Assembly: GCA_000378025.1 (NCBI GenBank)
Contig: KB899087.1
Location: 2,604,001 to 2,668,000, forward strand
Source: Xanthobacteraceae bacterium 501b
GTDB taxonomy: Bacteria > Pseudomonadota > Alphaproteobacteria > Rhizobiales > Xanthobacteraceae
Direction of reading: 5' to 3'
DNA length: 64,000 nucleotides
Under the pieces are notes generated by a model. The model was not told the DNA's origin. It saw only the letters and a list, made by a program, of their open reading frames with translations, and ran no database searches. Within the stretch, counting starts at the first letter, position 1. Every line of letters begins with the position of its first letter. The position numbers and the translations under genes are program-made. Shown piece by piece: positions 56,593 to 64,000 of this stretch.

Positions 56593-57086
56593 GAGCGATG
56601 GAGGTCCCGGAGCCGCCGACGATCCGGCCGATCGAGCGGGGTGATCTTACCGCCGTCGCCGATATGATCGCGCAACTGGCCAACCATGTCCGGCCCGGCT
56701 TCACGCCGGGCGCCGATGCCGCGAGCCTGGAGCGCTACGGCCCGACCGGGCTCGGCTTGTTCGAGGCGGTGATCGCCCGGCGGGAGGAGGCGCCGGTTGG
56801 GCTGTGCCTCTACACCTACGCCTTCTCGGGCTGGCGGGGCCGGCCGGGCGTGTTCGTCGAGGATCTTTATGTCGCGCCGGCCGAGCGCGGCAGCGGGCTG
56901 GGGCGCGCGCTCCTTGCCGCCATCCTCGCCCGCGAGGCACCGCAGGGGTGCGCGTTCATGAAGCTGCATGTGGACAAGGCGAATGCCGGCGCACACGCCT
57001 TCTATGCGCGCCTCGGCTTCGTGCCGGAGGCGCATGACGACACCCTGCTGATCGACGAGATCGGCCTCAGGGCGCTCGCCAGCTGA
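56589..57086 (+). CDS. GNAT-family N-acetyltransferase, diamine-type
   Basis: 165 residues. The acetyl-CoA motif is VAPAERGSGLGRALL, preceded by GVFVEDLYV and followed by HAFYARLGF. The middle segment GLCLYTYAFSGWRGRPG resembles spermidine/thialysine acetyltransferases (SSAT type). Its GTGA overlap with the deacetylase gene makes it the last gene of the four-gene operon. An acetylase and a deacetylase in the same operon suggest handling of acetylated amines. An ATG at 56598 is an alternative start. Confidence 0.82.
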   Translation: MRAMEVPEPPTIRPIERGDLTAVADMIAQLANHVRPGFTPGADAASLERYGPTGLGLFEAVIARREEAPVGLCLYTYAFSGWRGRPGVFVEDLYVAPAERGSGLGRALLAAILAREAPQGCAFMKLHVDKANAGAHAFYARLGFVPEAHDDTLLIDEIGLRALAS

Positions 57087-57120
57087 AACTGACGCCGGCG
57101 CTGGCGCGCAGCCGCGACAA

Positions 57121-58743
57121 TCAGGTTCTGAGTCCCGGCGCTTCCTGCCCGGTGCGGGCGACATATTCGATGTAGCCGCCGCCATATTGGTGGATGCCAT
57201 CCGGGGTCAGTTCCAGCACGCGGTTCGACAGAGCCGCGAGGAAGTGCCGGTCATGGCTGACGAAGAGCATAGTGCCCTCATAATCGGCCAGCGCGGCGAT
57301 CAGCATTTCCTTGGTGGCGATATCGAGATGGTTGGTCGGCTCGTCAAGCACCAGGAAGTTCGGCGGATCGTAGAGCATGCGGGCCATGGCAAGCCGCGCC
57401 TTCTCGCCACCTGAGAGGACCCGGCACTTCTTCTCCACATCGTCGCCCGAGAATCCGAAGCAGCCGAGCAGTGAGCGCAAGGAACCCTGCCCCGCCTGCG
57501 GAAAGGCATCCTCAAGCGTCTCGAACACGGTGCGCTCGCCCTCCAGCACTTCCATGGCGTGCTGGGCGAAATAGGCCATCTTCACACTGCCGCCGACTGA
57601 GACGCTGCCGTCATCGGGCACGGTCTCGCCTGCCACCAGCTTGAGCAGCGTCGACTTGCCGGCGCCGTTGACGCCCATCACGCACCAGCGCTCGCGCCGG
57701 CGGACATGGAAGTCCAGCCCGTCATAGATGCGCCGGGCGCCATAGCCCTTGTGCACGTTTTTCAAACTCACGACGTCCTCGCCCGAGCGCGGCGGCGGCT
57801 GGAACTCGAAGGCCACCGTCTGCCGGCGGCGCGGCGGCTCGACACGCTCGATCTTGTCGAGCTTCTTCACCCGGCTCTGCACCTGCGCGGCATGGGAGGC
57901 ACGGGCCTTGAACCGCTCAATGAAGGCGATCTCCTTGGCCAGCATCGCCTGCTGACGCTCGAACTGCGCCTGCTGCTGCTTCTCCGCCAAGGCCCGCTGC
58001 TGGGCATAGAATTCGTAATCGCCGGAGTAGGAGGTGAGCGAACCGGCGTCGATCTCCACCACCTTGTTGACGATCCGGTTCATGAAGGCGCGGTCATGCG
58101 AGGTCATCATGAGCGCGCCGTCGAAATTCTTCAGGAACGCCTCCAGCCAGATCAGGCTCTCAATGTCGAGATGGTTGGAAGGCTCGTCGAGCAGCATCAC
58201 GTCGGGGCGCATGAGCAGGATGCGCCCGAGCGCCACCCGCATCTTCCAGCCGCCGGACAGCCGCCCCACATCGCCGTCCATCATTTCCTGAGTGAAGCCA
58301 AGGCCCGCAAGAACCTCGCTGGCCCGGCCCTCCAGCGAATACCCGTCCAGTTCCTCAAAGCGAGCCTGCACCTCGCCATAGCGCTCGATGATCGCGTCCA
58401 TCTCGTCGGCGCGGTCGGGGTCGACCATCGCGGCCTCCAGCGCCCGCAATTCGGCGGAAATGACGCTGATCGGACCGGCGCCGTCCATCACCTCGGCCAG
58501 CACCGACTTGCCAGCCATGTCGCCGACATCCTGGCTGAAATAGCCGATGGTGATGCCGCGATCGGTGGATACCTGTCCCTCGTCGGGCGCCTCCTCGCCA
58601 GTGATCAGGCGAAAGAGCGTGGTCTTACCGGCGCCATTGGGGCCGACGAGGCCCACCTTCTCGCCTTTCAAGAGCGTCGCCGACGCCTCGATGAAAACGA
58701 GTTGCTTGCCGTTCTGCTTGCCGATGGAATCGAGCCGGATCAT
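57121..58743 (-). CDS. ABC-F ATPase, translation-factor type
   Basis: 540 residues with two ABC domains in one chain and no membrane part. Walker A copies are LVGPNGAGKTTLFRL and MGVNGAGKSTLLKL; signatures are LSGGWKMRVALGRILL and LSGGEKARLAMARML; both Walker B aspartate-glutamate pairs are followed by SNHLDI/TNHLDI. The linker between them is helical and basic (residues about 240-310, P-site tRNA interaction motif). ABC-F proteins of this type act on stalled ribosomes; some give antibiotic resistance. It is convergent with the GNAT operon. Confidence 0.88.
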   Translation of the reverse strand: MIRLDSIGKQNGKQLVFIEASATLLKGEKVGLVGPNGAGKTTLFRLITGEEAPDEGQVSTDRGITIGYFSQDVGDMAGKSVLAEVMDGAGPISVISAELRALEAAMVDPDRADEMDAIIERYGEVQARFEELDGYSLEGRASEVLAGLGFTQEMMDGDVGRLSGGWKMRVALGRILLMRPDVMLLDEPSNHLDIESLIWLEAFLKNFDGALMMTSHDRAFMNRIVNKVVEIDAGSLTSYSGDYEFYAQQRALAEKQQQAQFERQQAMLAKEIAFIERFKARASHAAQVQSRVKKLDKIERVEPPRRRQTVAFEFQPPPRSGEDVVSLKNVHKGYGARRIYDGLDFHVRRRERWCVMGVNGAGKSTLLKLVAGETVPDDGSVSVGGSVKMAYFAQHAMEVLEGERTVFETLEDAFPQAGQGSLRSLLGCFGFSGDDVEKKCRVLSGGEKARLAMARMLYDPPNFLVLDEPTNHLDIATKEMLIAALADYEGTMLFVSHDRHFLAALSNRVLELTPDGIHQYGGGYIEYVARTGQEAPGLRT

Positions 58744-58959
58744 GCGCGCGAAGGTTCCCGAGAAAATCTCCCGCGCACTTAGGCCATTCTCCGCGCCGGT
58801 GGAAGAGGCCGGCGGGCTCGGCGGCGCCGGGCTCTGGAAATTTCAAAGAGATATCGCTGTTGATCCGCAGCTATTCCGCATCCATAATGCAGATCTAAGA
58901 CGTCTTTTTCCGAAGCCATTCACCTAAAATGGTATTTATAGCCGGATTGGGAGCGCAAT

Positions 58960-59595
58960 TTGATCGATCACGAACGAAAAGTCATCTTCGTTCACATTCA
59001 GAAAACAGGCGGAACATCGATTACAGCGCATTTCGGCCTTCCCGCTGAATTGCCCGAGAAGCATTTCACTGCTCTCGAGCTGCGTGACCTCTATGGTCGA
59101 CCTCAATGGGGTACCTATTTCACATTCTCTGTTGTACGGAACCCATGGGATCGCCTCGTATCGTGGTGGGCAATGATCGACGCCCACCGGGCGGATTGGC
59201 AGCGAGGGTCCCGACTCAATGCCTTCCAGACCTATGTGCTGGAGCGGGCAACGACGTTCGAAGATTTTATCGCCAATTGCGGCGACGAGGTGCGCGACAC
59301 GGACGGCGCCAAATCGATTCACCGCAACCAGATCGACTATCTCGTCGACGAGGCCGGCACACTCATGGTCGATAAGGTCTGCCGCTTCGAGCGGCTTGCC
59401 GAGGACTTCCAGCAGGTTATGGAACGCACCGGGATCAGCGGTCCGCTGCCGGTCATCAACGCCTCGCGTCGCCGCGACTATCGCCGCTACTACACCGAGG
59501 AAACCCGTGCCTTGGTGGCGCAGCTCTATGCCCGCGACATTGCGTTTTTCGGCTTCGAATTCGGCGACGGCAGGATCAGTCCCGCCATCGCCTGA
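58960..59595 (+). CDS. Sulfotransferase family 2 protein
   Basis: 211 residues beginning at a TTG with GGGAGC upstream. The PAPS 5'-phosphosulfate loop is VHIQKTGGTSI, and the 3'-phosphate site is SVVRNPWDRLVS. Helical RNQIDYLVDE and INASRRRDYRRYYTEE follow, as in carbohydrate or lipid sulfotransferases. The acceptor is unknown; a cell-surface polysaccharide is a usual target. The first 100 bases and the upstream region are AT-richer than the rest. Confidence 0.8.
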   Translation: MIDHERKVIFVHIQKTGGTSITAHFGLPAELPEKHFTALELRDLYGRPQWGTYFTFSVVRNPWDRLVSWWAMIDAHRADWQRGSRLNAFQTYVLERATTFEDFIANCGDEVRDTDGAKSIHRNQIDYLVDEAGTLMVDKVCRFERLAEDFQQVMERTGISGPLPVINASRRRDYRRYYTEETRALVAQLYARDIAFFGFEFGDGRISPAIA

Positions 59596-59616
59596 ACATC
59601 ATCAGCTGCGTCCGCC

Positions 59617-60939
59617 TCAGACCGCCGACACGCGCCAGATGCAGTCGCCGACATCATCGACGCACAGAAGCCCGCCGCGCTGGTCGACGATCACCCCCAC
59701 CGGCCGGCCGAGCGCCTTGCCATTGACCCGGAAGCCGCCAAGGATTTCCTCCGGCGGCCCGGCCGGCTTGCCATCCTTGAAGGGAACGAAAATGACCCGG
59801 TAGCCGGAGGGCGGGTTGCGGTTCCAAGAGCCGTGCTGGCCGATGAAGGCGCCATGGGTGAAGCGCGCGCCGAAGCGGTCATCATCGACAAAGGTGAGGC
59901 CAAGCGAGGCGGTGTGCGAGCCCAGCGCGTAATCCGGCTTCAGCGAGGCCGCGACAAGGTCCGGCCGCTGGGGCTTCACCCGCTCGTCGACGATCTTGTC
60001 GTAATAGCAATAGGGCCAGCCATAGAAGGCCCCGTCCTTCACTGACGTCATATAATCGGGCACGAGGTCGTCCCCGATCTCGTCGCGCTCGTTGACGCTG
60101 GTCCACAATTCGCCCGTGACCGGATTCCAGTCCATGCCAACCGGGTTGCGCAGGCCGCCAGCGAAGACGCGCCGCGCCCCGGTGGCGATATCGACCTCCA
60201 GAATGGCGGCACGGTCGACCTCCTCCTCCATGCCGAACTCAGCGACGTTGGAGTTGGAACCAACGCCGACATAGAGCTTGGTGCCCTCCTTGTTGGCGAC
60301 CAAGCTCTTGGTCCAGTGGTGATTGCGGCCCGAAGGCAGATCACACACCTTTACCGGCGGCGCGTCGATGCGGGTGGCGCCGGGGATATAGGGAAAGCGC
60401 ACCAGCGCATCCGCGTTGGCGACATAGAGCTGATCGCCCACCAGCGCCATGCCGAAGGGCGAGTAGAGGTTCTCCAGGAAGGGCAGTTTGATCTCGGCCA
60501 CCCCGTCGCCATCGGCGTCGCGCAGAAGAGTGATGCGGTTGGCGCTCTTCACCCCGGCGCCGGCGCGCACCATGACGAAGCCCATCGCCCACCAGCGCAG
60601 GCTGAAAATGCCGGCCGGCCAGGGCGGTCCGGCGGTCTCGGCGACGAGGATGTCACCATTCGGCAGTTCATAGACCCAGCGCGGATGATCGAGGTTTTCG
60701 GCGAAGAAGCTGACCTTGAAGCCCGGCGCGGGCGTGGGCTTCTGGCCTGGACCCCAGCCGATGGCGGGGGCGATCTTCATGATGGGAATAAGTGTCGGCT
60801 TGGGCTTGGGCAGCTTGGGCAGGTCGCCATAGCCGGCTTCCTCGGCAAGGGCGGGAGCCTTGCGCAGATCGGTGAGGAAATGCACGACGCCCGTGATGCA
60901 AGCACCCAGAAAGCCGCTGATCTTCACGTAATTGGCCAT
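59617..60939 (-). CDS. Sorbosone-dehydrogenase-like PQQ sugar dehydrogenase
   Basis: 440 residues from the ATG at 60939 with GGAG upstream. One N-terminal hydrophobic helix (ISGFLGACITGVVHFL) is a signal or anchor. The beta-propeller shows FFAENLDHPRWVYELPNGDILVAET, LYSPFGMALVGDQLYVANAD, VFAGGLRNPVGMDWNPVTGELW and GSWNRNPPSGYRV, typical of soluble PQQ glucose/sorbosone dehydrogenases. It should oxidise a sugar or aldehyde in the periplasm. No PQQ synthesis gene is nearby. Confidence 0.85.
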   Translation of the reverse strand: MANYVKISGFLGACITGVVHFLTDLRKAPALAEEAGYGDLPKLPKPKPTLIPIMKIAPAIGWGPGQKPTPAPGFKVSFFAENLDHPRWVYELPNGDILVAETAGPPWPAGIFSLRWWAMGFVMVRAGAGVKSANRITLLRDADGDGVAEIKLPFLENLYSPFGMALVGDQLYVANADALVRFPYIPGATRIDAPPVKVCDLPSGRNHHWTKSLVANKEGTKLYVGVGSNSNVAEFGMEEEVDRAAILEVDIATGARRVFAGGLRNPVGMDWNPVTGELWTSVNERDEIGDDLVPDYMTSVKDGAFYGWPYCYYDKIVDERVKPQRPDLVAASLKPDYALGSHTASLGLTFVDDDRFGARFTHGAFIGQHGSWNRNPPSGYRVIFVPFKDGKPAGPPEEILGGFRVNGKALGRPVGVIVDQRGGLLCVDDVGDCIWRVSAV

Positions 60940-61010
60940 GACTGGCTCCGGCAGAGGGGGATGGACCATCTCAGCCCGGAAAGACGCGCCAGCGCAATAC
61001 CTTCCTTGGG

Positions 61011-62288
61011 TTATCCTCCCTCGGGCAGATCTTCTCCCAGCGTCACCATCGGGAATTCAAGCACCTGACGCAAACCGATCGCCATGTTCTCAAGTTTGAG
61101 AGTCCCGCCATTGCGGGTCACGATCTGCTCGGCAATGGCGAGGCCCAGCCCCGCCCCAGGGGTAGGCGCGCCGCGCGCCGGATCGACACGAAAGAAGGGC
61201 TCGAACACGCGCGGAAGCAGTTCCTCAGGAATTCCTGGACCGGCATCCTCGATCAGCACCTGCACCCTGCCAACGCTGCTCCCCATAAGCACCGTCGCCT
61301 CCCGCCCATGGGTGGCCGCATTGATGAAAAGGTTGCGCATGGCGCGGCGGAGCGCTTCCGGGCGCGCACGGATCAAAGCCGGGCAGGTCTGTCCCAACGT
61401 CACGGCATAGCCGATCTCCCGCAGTTCCGCCGCCGTGTCCGCCACCATCGCGTCGAGACGCAAAGGCTCGCCGCCGCCATCCTCCACCTCCTCGCGCACT
61501 AGGCGGATGGCGCTGTCGGCGATACGGTCAAGTTCGTCGAGGTCGTCGATGAAGGCCGTGCGCTCTTCTTCGGCCAGGAATTCAGCACGCAGACGCATGC
61601 GCGTCATCGGCGTGCGCAGATCGTGCCCTGCAGCCGCCACCAGCCGCATGCGACTTTCCATCACCTGCCGCAACCGTGTCGCCAACTGGTTGATGGCGCG
61701 CGCCGCTGCCCGCACCTCGGCTGGCCCCTTCTCAGGAACCGGATCGACATCGCTGCAGGGCGTTATGGCATCGGCAGTTCGTTGCAGCAGCGCCAGCGGT
61801 TCGGTCATCCGCCGCACGGCGACGACCATCACCAGCGTAACCCCCAACGCGACAAGAAGTATCCAACCGACGAGAGGCCACGCATTGTTCGGGCTGGGCA
61901 TCGGAAGGGACATCGGGACGATGAGCCAGCGGCCATCGGAAAGTGGGGCCGATATCACCGGCCAATCCAGATCTGGCGGCACGGTGATGAGCACATGCAG
62001 CGCCCGTCCGCGGCGCGCGAGGGCACCGTTGATCGAGCCGGTAATGGGTTCAACGCTGCGCCCACCGGCAGGGGCACCGGCGATGCGGCCATAGGGGCCT
62101 TCCTCAACGGCGTCCTGCGTGCGCTCGGCGAGGTCGACGAGCAAGCCGAGCTGAACCGCCGCCGCGTCGTCCGCCCGGCCGAAATCCGGCGGTGTCAGCA
62201 TGAGGAAGGACAGCCCGGTCGCCACCACAAGCACGCCCAGCACGCAACCGACCAGAAGTGCCGTGAGCTTGGTGCGGATGGTGTTCAC
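61011..62288 (-). CDS. Sensor histidine kinase, EnvZ-like
   Basis: 425 residues from the GTG at 62288, which overlaps the regulator stop by four bases. Two membrane helices (residues 10-32 and about 140-160) flank a periplasmic sensor of about 110 residues. HAMP-like region (RRMTEPLALLQRTADAI), the phospho-histidine H-box AAGHDLRTPMTRMR, N-box NLFINAATHG, G-boxes DAGPGIPEE and GAGLGLAIAEQI. It phosphorylates the OmpR-type regulator just upstream. The stimulus is unknown. Confidence 0.88.
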   Translation of the reverse strand: MNTIRTKLTALLVGCVLGVLVVATGLSFLMLTPPDFGRADDAAAVQLGLLVDLAERTQDAVEEGPYGRIAGAPAGGRSVEPITGSINGALARRGRALHVLITVPPDLDWPVISAPLSDGRWLIVPMSLPMPSPNNAWPLVGWILLVALGVTLVMVVAVRRMTEPLALLQRTADAITPCSDVDPVPEKGPAEVRAAARAINQLATRLRQVMESRMRLVAAAGHDLRTPMTRMRLRAEFLAEEERTAFIDDLDELDRIADSAIRLVREEVEDGGGEPLRLDAMVADTAAELREIGYAVTLGQTCPALIRARPEALRRAMRNLFINAATHGREATVLMGSSVGRVQVLIEDAGPGIPEELLPRVFEPFFRVDPARGAPTPGAGLGLAIAEQIVTRNGGTLKLENMAIGLRQVLEFPMVTLGEDLPEGG

Positions 62289-63046
62289 GAGGAGGCCGTG
62301 TCCGCGCCTGCTGCGGGCTCGACCCGCGCGGCCAGTTGATAACCGCCGTTGCGCAACGTCTTGATAATCTGGAAGTTTCCAGCGTCGCCGAGCTTGCGTC
62401 GCAGCCGGCTGATCAGCACATCGACCGAGCGGTCGAAGCCGGCCGAGGCGCGGCCATGGGTGATGTCGAGAAGCTGCTCGCGCGACAGCATGCGCCCCGG
62501 CCGCTCCAGAAGGGCGAGCAGAAGGTCGAACTCGGCGCCGGTGAGCACGATTTCCCGGCCCTCCGGGTCCCAGAGCTGGCGACTGGTCGGATCGGCGAGA
62601 AAGCCGCTGAACCGCAGGCGCATGACGGGCGTGGTGGGCGCCGCGTCGCGCGGCGACAGGCGCCGCAGCACGGCCCGGATGCGGGCGACAAGCTCGCGCG
62701 GATTGAACGGCTTGCCGAGATAATCGTCGGCGCCGATCTCCAGCCCGATGATGCGATCGACGTCTTCCTTCAGTGCAGTGAGGAGGATGATCGGTACAGT
62801 GGAGCGAACACGGATCGTCCGGCACAGGTCGAGGCCGGAGACATCCGGCAGCATCAGGTCGAGCACGACCAGGTCGATCCGCCCCTCGGTGAGGCGGCGC
62901 TCCGCCTCCTTGCCATCGGCGGCCAGCGACGCGCGAAAATTCTGCTCGACGAGATAGCGCCCGAGCAGCTTGCGAATTTGCTGGTCGTCATCGACCACGA
63001 GTATGTGCGGGCCACTTCCCGCTTCAGAACCGCGCATATCGTCCAT
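62285..63046 (-). CDS. OmpR-family response regulator
   Basis: 253 residues from the ATG at 63046. The receiver domain has ILVVDDDQQIRKLLG, the phospho-acceptor VVLDLMLPDVSG, ILLTALKED and GADDYLGKPFNPREL. The C-terminal winged helix has LTGAEFDLLLALLE and FDRSVDVLISRLRRKLGD. It regulates transcription under control of the kinase that overlaps its stop. A longer frame up to 63214 exists but lacks a ribosome site and homology. Confidence 0.9.
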   Translation of the reverse strand: MDDMRGSEAGSGPHILVVDDDQQIRKLLGRYLVEQNFRASLAADGKEAERRLTEGRIDLVVLDLMLPDVSGLDLCRTIRVRSTVPIILLTALKEDVDRIIGLEIGADDYLGKPFNPRELVARIRAVLRRLSPRDAAPTTPVMRLRFSGFLADPTSRQLWDPEGREIVLTGAEFDLLLALLERPGRMLSREQLLDITHGRASAGFDRSVDVLISRLRRKLGDAGNFQIIKTLRNGGYQLAARVEPAAGADTASS

Positions 63047-63262
63047 GCCGCCCCTATACGCGCCTAACCCTGGCCCTGCCGAAGATTTTTGCGACCGAGC
63101 ATTGCTGTCCCGGCTCGCGCAACGCCGGGAAACAATTCTGGCGCATTTTTCCGACTGCGGGAAACGGGGCGGCAATGCCAGCTCGCGGGTGGCGGCGGAA
63201 GAAGGGCTCCCCATCCCTTGCTCCAGGTTCAGGCGCGTGCATATGATAATGTTGGTATCCTG

Positions 63263-63559
63263 ATGATAGTTCTCTCGCCGACACTCTCATCCATGCAGAC
63301 ATCACTGGACAGCGAGCGCGTGCTCCGTTGGATCGTCATCTATCTCGCCGTCATTTCAGGCGAGGATAGCGAGACGATCGATCTGGATTCACATCTCTCC
63401 CATTTCGATATCGATTCCGTCGACGCCGTCGAAATGGCGCTGCAGTTCGAGACGACGTTCAATCGTCCCATCGGGGCGGAGTTCTTTCTCGTTAGCGAAC
63501 TAACGATCCGGGAGCTTGCCGGACGGATCGTCGCCAATGCCGCCGGACACCACGTTTAG
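63263..63559 (+). CDS. Acyl carrier protein
   Basis: 98 residues from the ATG at 63263, or 88 from 63293. A helical bundle with SHLSHFDIDSVDAVEMALQF: the serine of the DSV triplet is the phosphopantetheine attachment site in the usual D-S-x-x-x-x-E context. It would carry acyl chains or an amino acid for a small biosynthetic cluster instead of housekeeping fatty acid synthesis, because no FAS genes surround it. The next gene overlaps its last 23 bases. Confidence 0.8.
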   Translation: MIVLSPTLSSMQTSLDSERVLRWIVIYLAVISGEDSETIDLDSHLSHFDIDSVDAVEMALQFETTFNRPIGAEFFLVSELTIRELAGRIVANAAGHHV

Positions 63560-64000
63560 CTCGTCGGCGCTCCGCCCCTCCCGGCGGATCCACGCCGCCT
63601 CGCAACTCGATTCATCCTACCTCGCCTATGCCAAGTCCATCGCGCACGGGAACTCCGATCCCCAGCTGCGCCTCGACGTCTGCCGCCAGTTCGTCCGCTG
63701 CGGCATGATCGGCGAGACGGTCGCCATGCTGGCGACCCTCATGGATGTGCGCGATCTGCGTGCGAGCGTGGTGGAAGTGATGGCCGATTTGCGGGAGCTG
63801 CGGCGACATCGCGCCGAGGACCGCAAATACCTGCCCGATAGGGAGACCGAGGACGAGGGATCAGAGGATCGCGGCTATTGGGTGGTTCCAGCCAATTCGG
63901 ATACGACGCTGGTCGCCTTCACCGGCAGGGCCAAGCGCCTGGGCTTGTCAGTCTACTTCATGCAAAGCCTGCTCGGACGGCTGAACGTCAACGTCATCTA
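63537..64000 (+). CDS. Protein of unknown function, 3' end outside the window
   Basis: Open from an ATG at 63537 inside the carrier gene to the window end (154 codons, no stop). It contains YLAYAKSIAHGNSDPQLRLD, a helical region (VEVMADLRELRRHRAED), an acidic linker and then WVVPANSDTTLVAFTGRAKR followed by LGRLNVNVIY. This end looks like the opening strands of an alpha/beta-hydrolase-like domain, so an acyl-processing partner of the carrier protein is possible. This is unproven from a fragment. Confidence 0.6.
   Translation, partial: MPPDTTFSSSALRPSRRIHAASQLDSSYLAYAKSIAHGNSDPQLRLDVCRQFVRCGMIGETVAMLATLMDVRDLRASVVEVMADLRELRRHRAEDRKYLPDRETEDEGSEDRGYWVVPANSDTTLVAFTGRAKRLGLSVYFMQSLLGRLNVNVI

Noticed and set aside
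61011..62825. Extended 604-codon frame for the histidine kinase
   Set aside because: The first 180 codons are an out-of-frame reading of the response regulator; the kinase starts at the GTG at 62288.

Overview
The window is high-GC (about 65% by eye) bacterial chromosome from an alphaproteobacterium, most likely a hyphomicrobialean near Xanthobacteraceae (Ancylobacter, Starkeya or Xanthobacter type). The recF-gyrB order places it near the replication origin. A class I lysyl-tRNA synthetase, a PaoABC-type aldehyde oxidoreductase, a methanol-metabolism-related cytochrome c and a sorbosone-dehydrogenase-like enzyme fit that assignment. No database search was possible, so the taxonomy is inference.

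Left arm (1-17.9 kb): recF (5' truncated) and gyrB with a good sigma70-type promoter; a DUF6152-like exported protein with a membrane partner; a thiamine-diphosphate enzyme; lysS; an ABC-type solute-binding protein; a family 2 glycosyltransferase with a fused secretion-ATPase-like N-terminal domain; an SCO1 protein and a 55-residue membrane protein; GhrA; and a three-gene molybdenum hydroxylase operon.

Centre (17,934-35,156): a 17.2-kb integrated element bounded by perfect 51-bp repeats, the right copy forming the 3' half of tRNA-Gly(CCC). The tyrosine integrase lies against the intact tRNA. The element has HK97-type head and packaging genes in an unusual order (portal, protease, capsid, connector, HNH, TerS, TerL). 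It has few tail genes (a short tape-measure-like protein and a possible tail chaperone), and no recognisable major tail protein, baseplate, fibre, lysis or replication genes. It is either a capsid-encoding satellite or a decayed prophage. Beside its repressor sits an AT-rich, translationally coupled two-gene cassette (a DUF4747-like protein plus a four-helix membrane protein). This resembles a Rex-like exclusion module and is the best candidate in the window for an undescribed system.

A debris zone follows (35.2-36.7 kb) with two diverging remnants of one protein family and an IS30 transposase tail. The right arm (36.7-64 kb) carries an MFS transporter; a DEAD-box RNA helicase; a GntR-controlled ABC importer operon ending in a fumarylpyruvate-hydrolase-like gene; an orphan lasso-peptide B2-type protein; an ABC-2 exporter with an HlyD-type adaptor; two secreted FecR-like paralogues; a cytochrome c; a tightly coupled four-gene operon (class III aminotransferase, beta-keto acid cleavage enzyme, acetylpolyamine amidohydrolase, GNAT) that reads as an amine catabolic pathway; an ABC-F protein; a sulfotransferase; a PQQ-type sugar dehydrogenase; a two-component system; and an acyl carrier protein with an overlapping gene running off the end.
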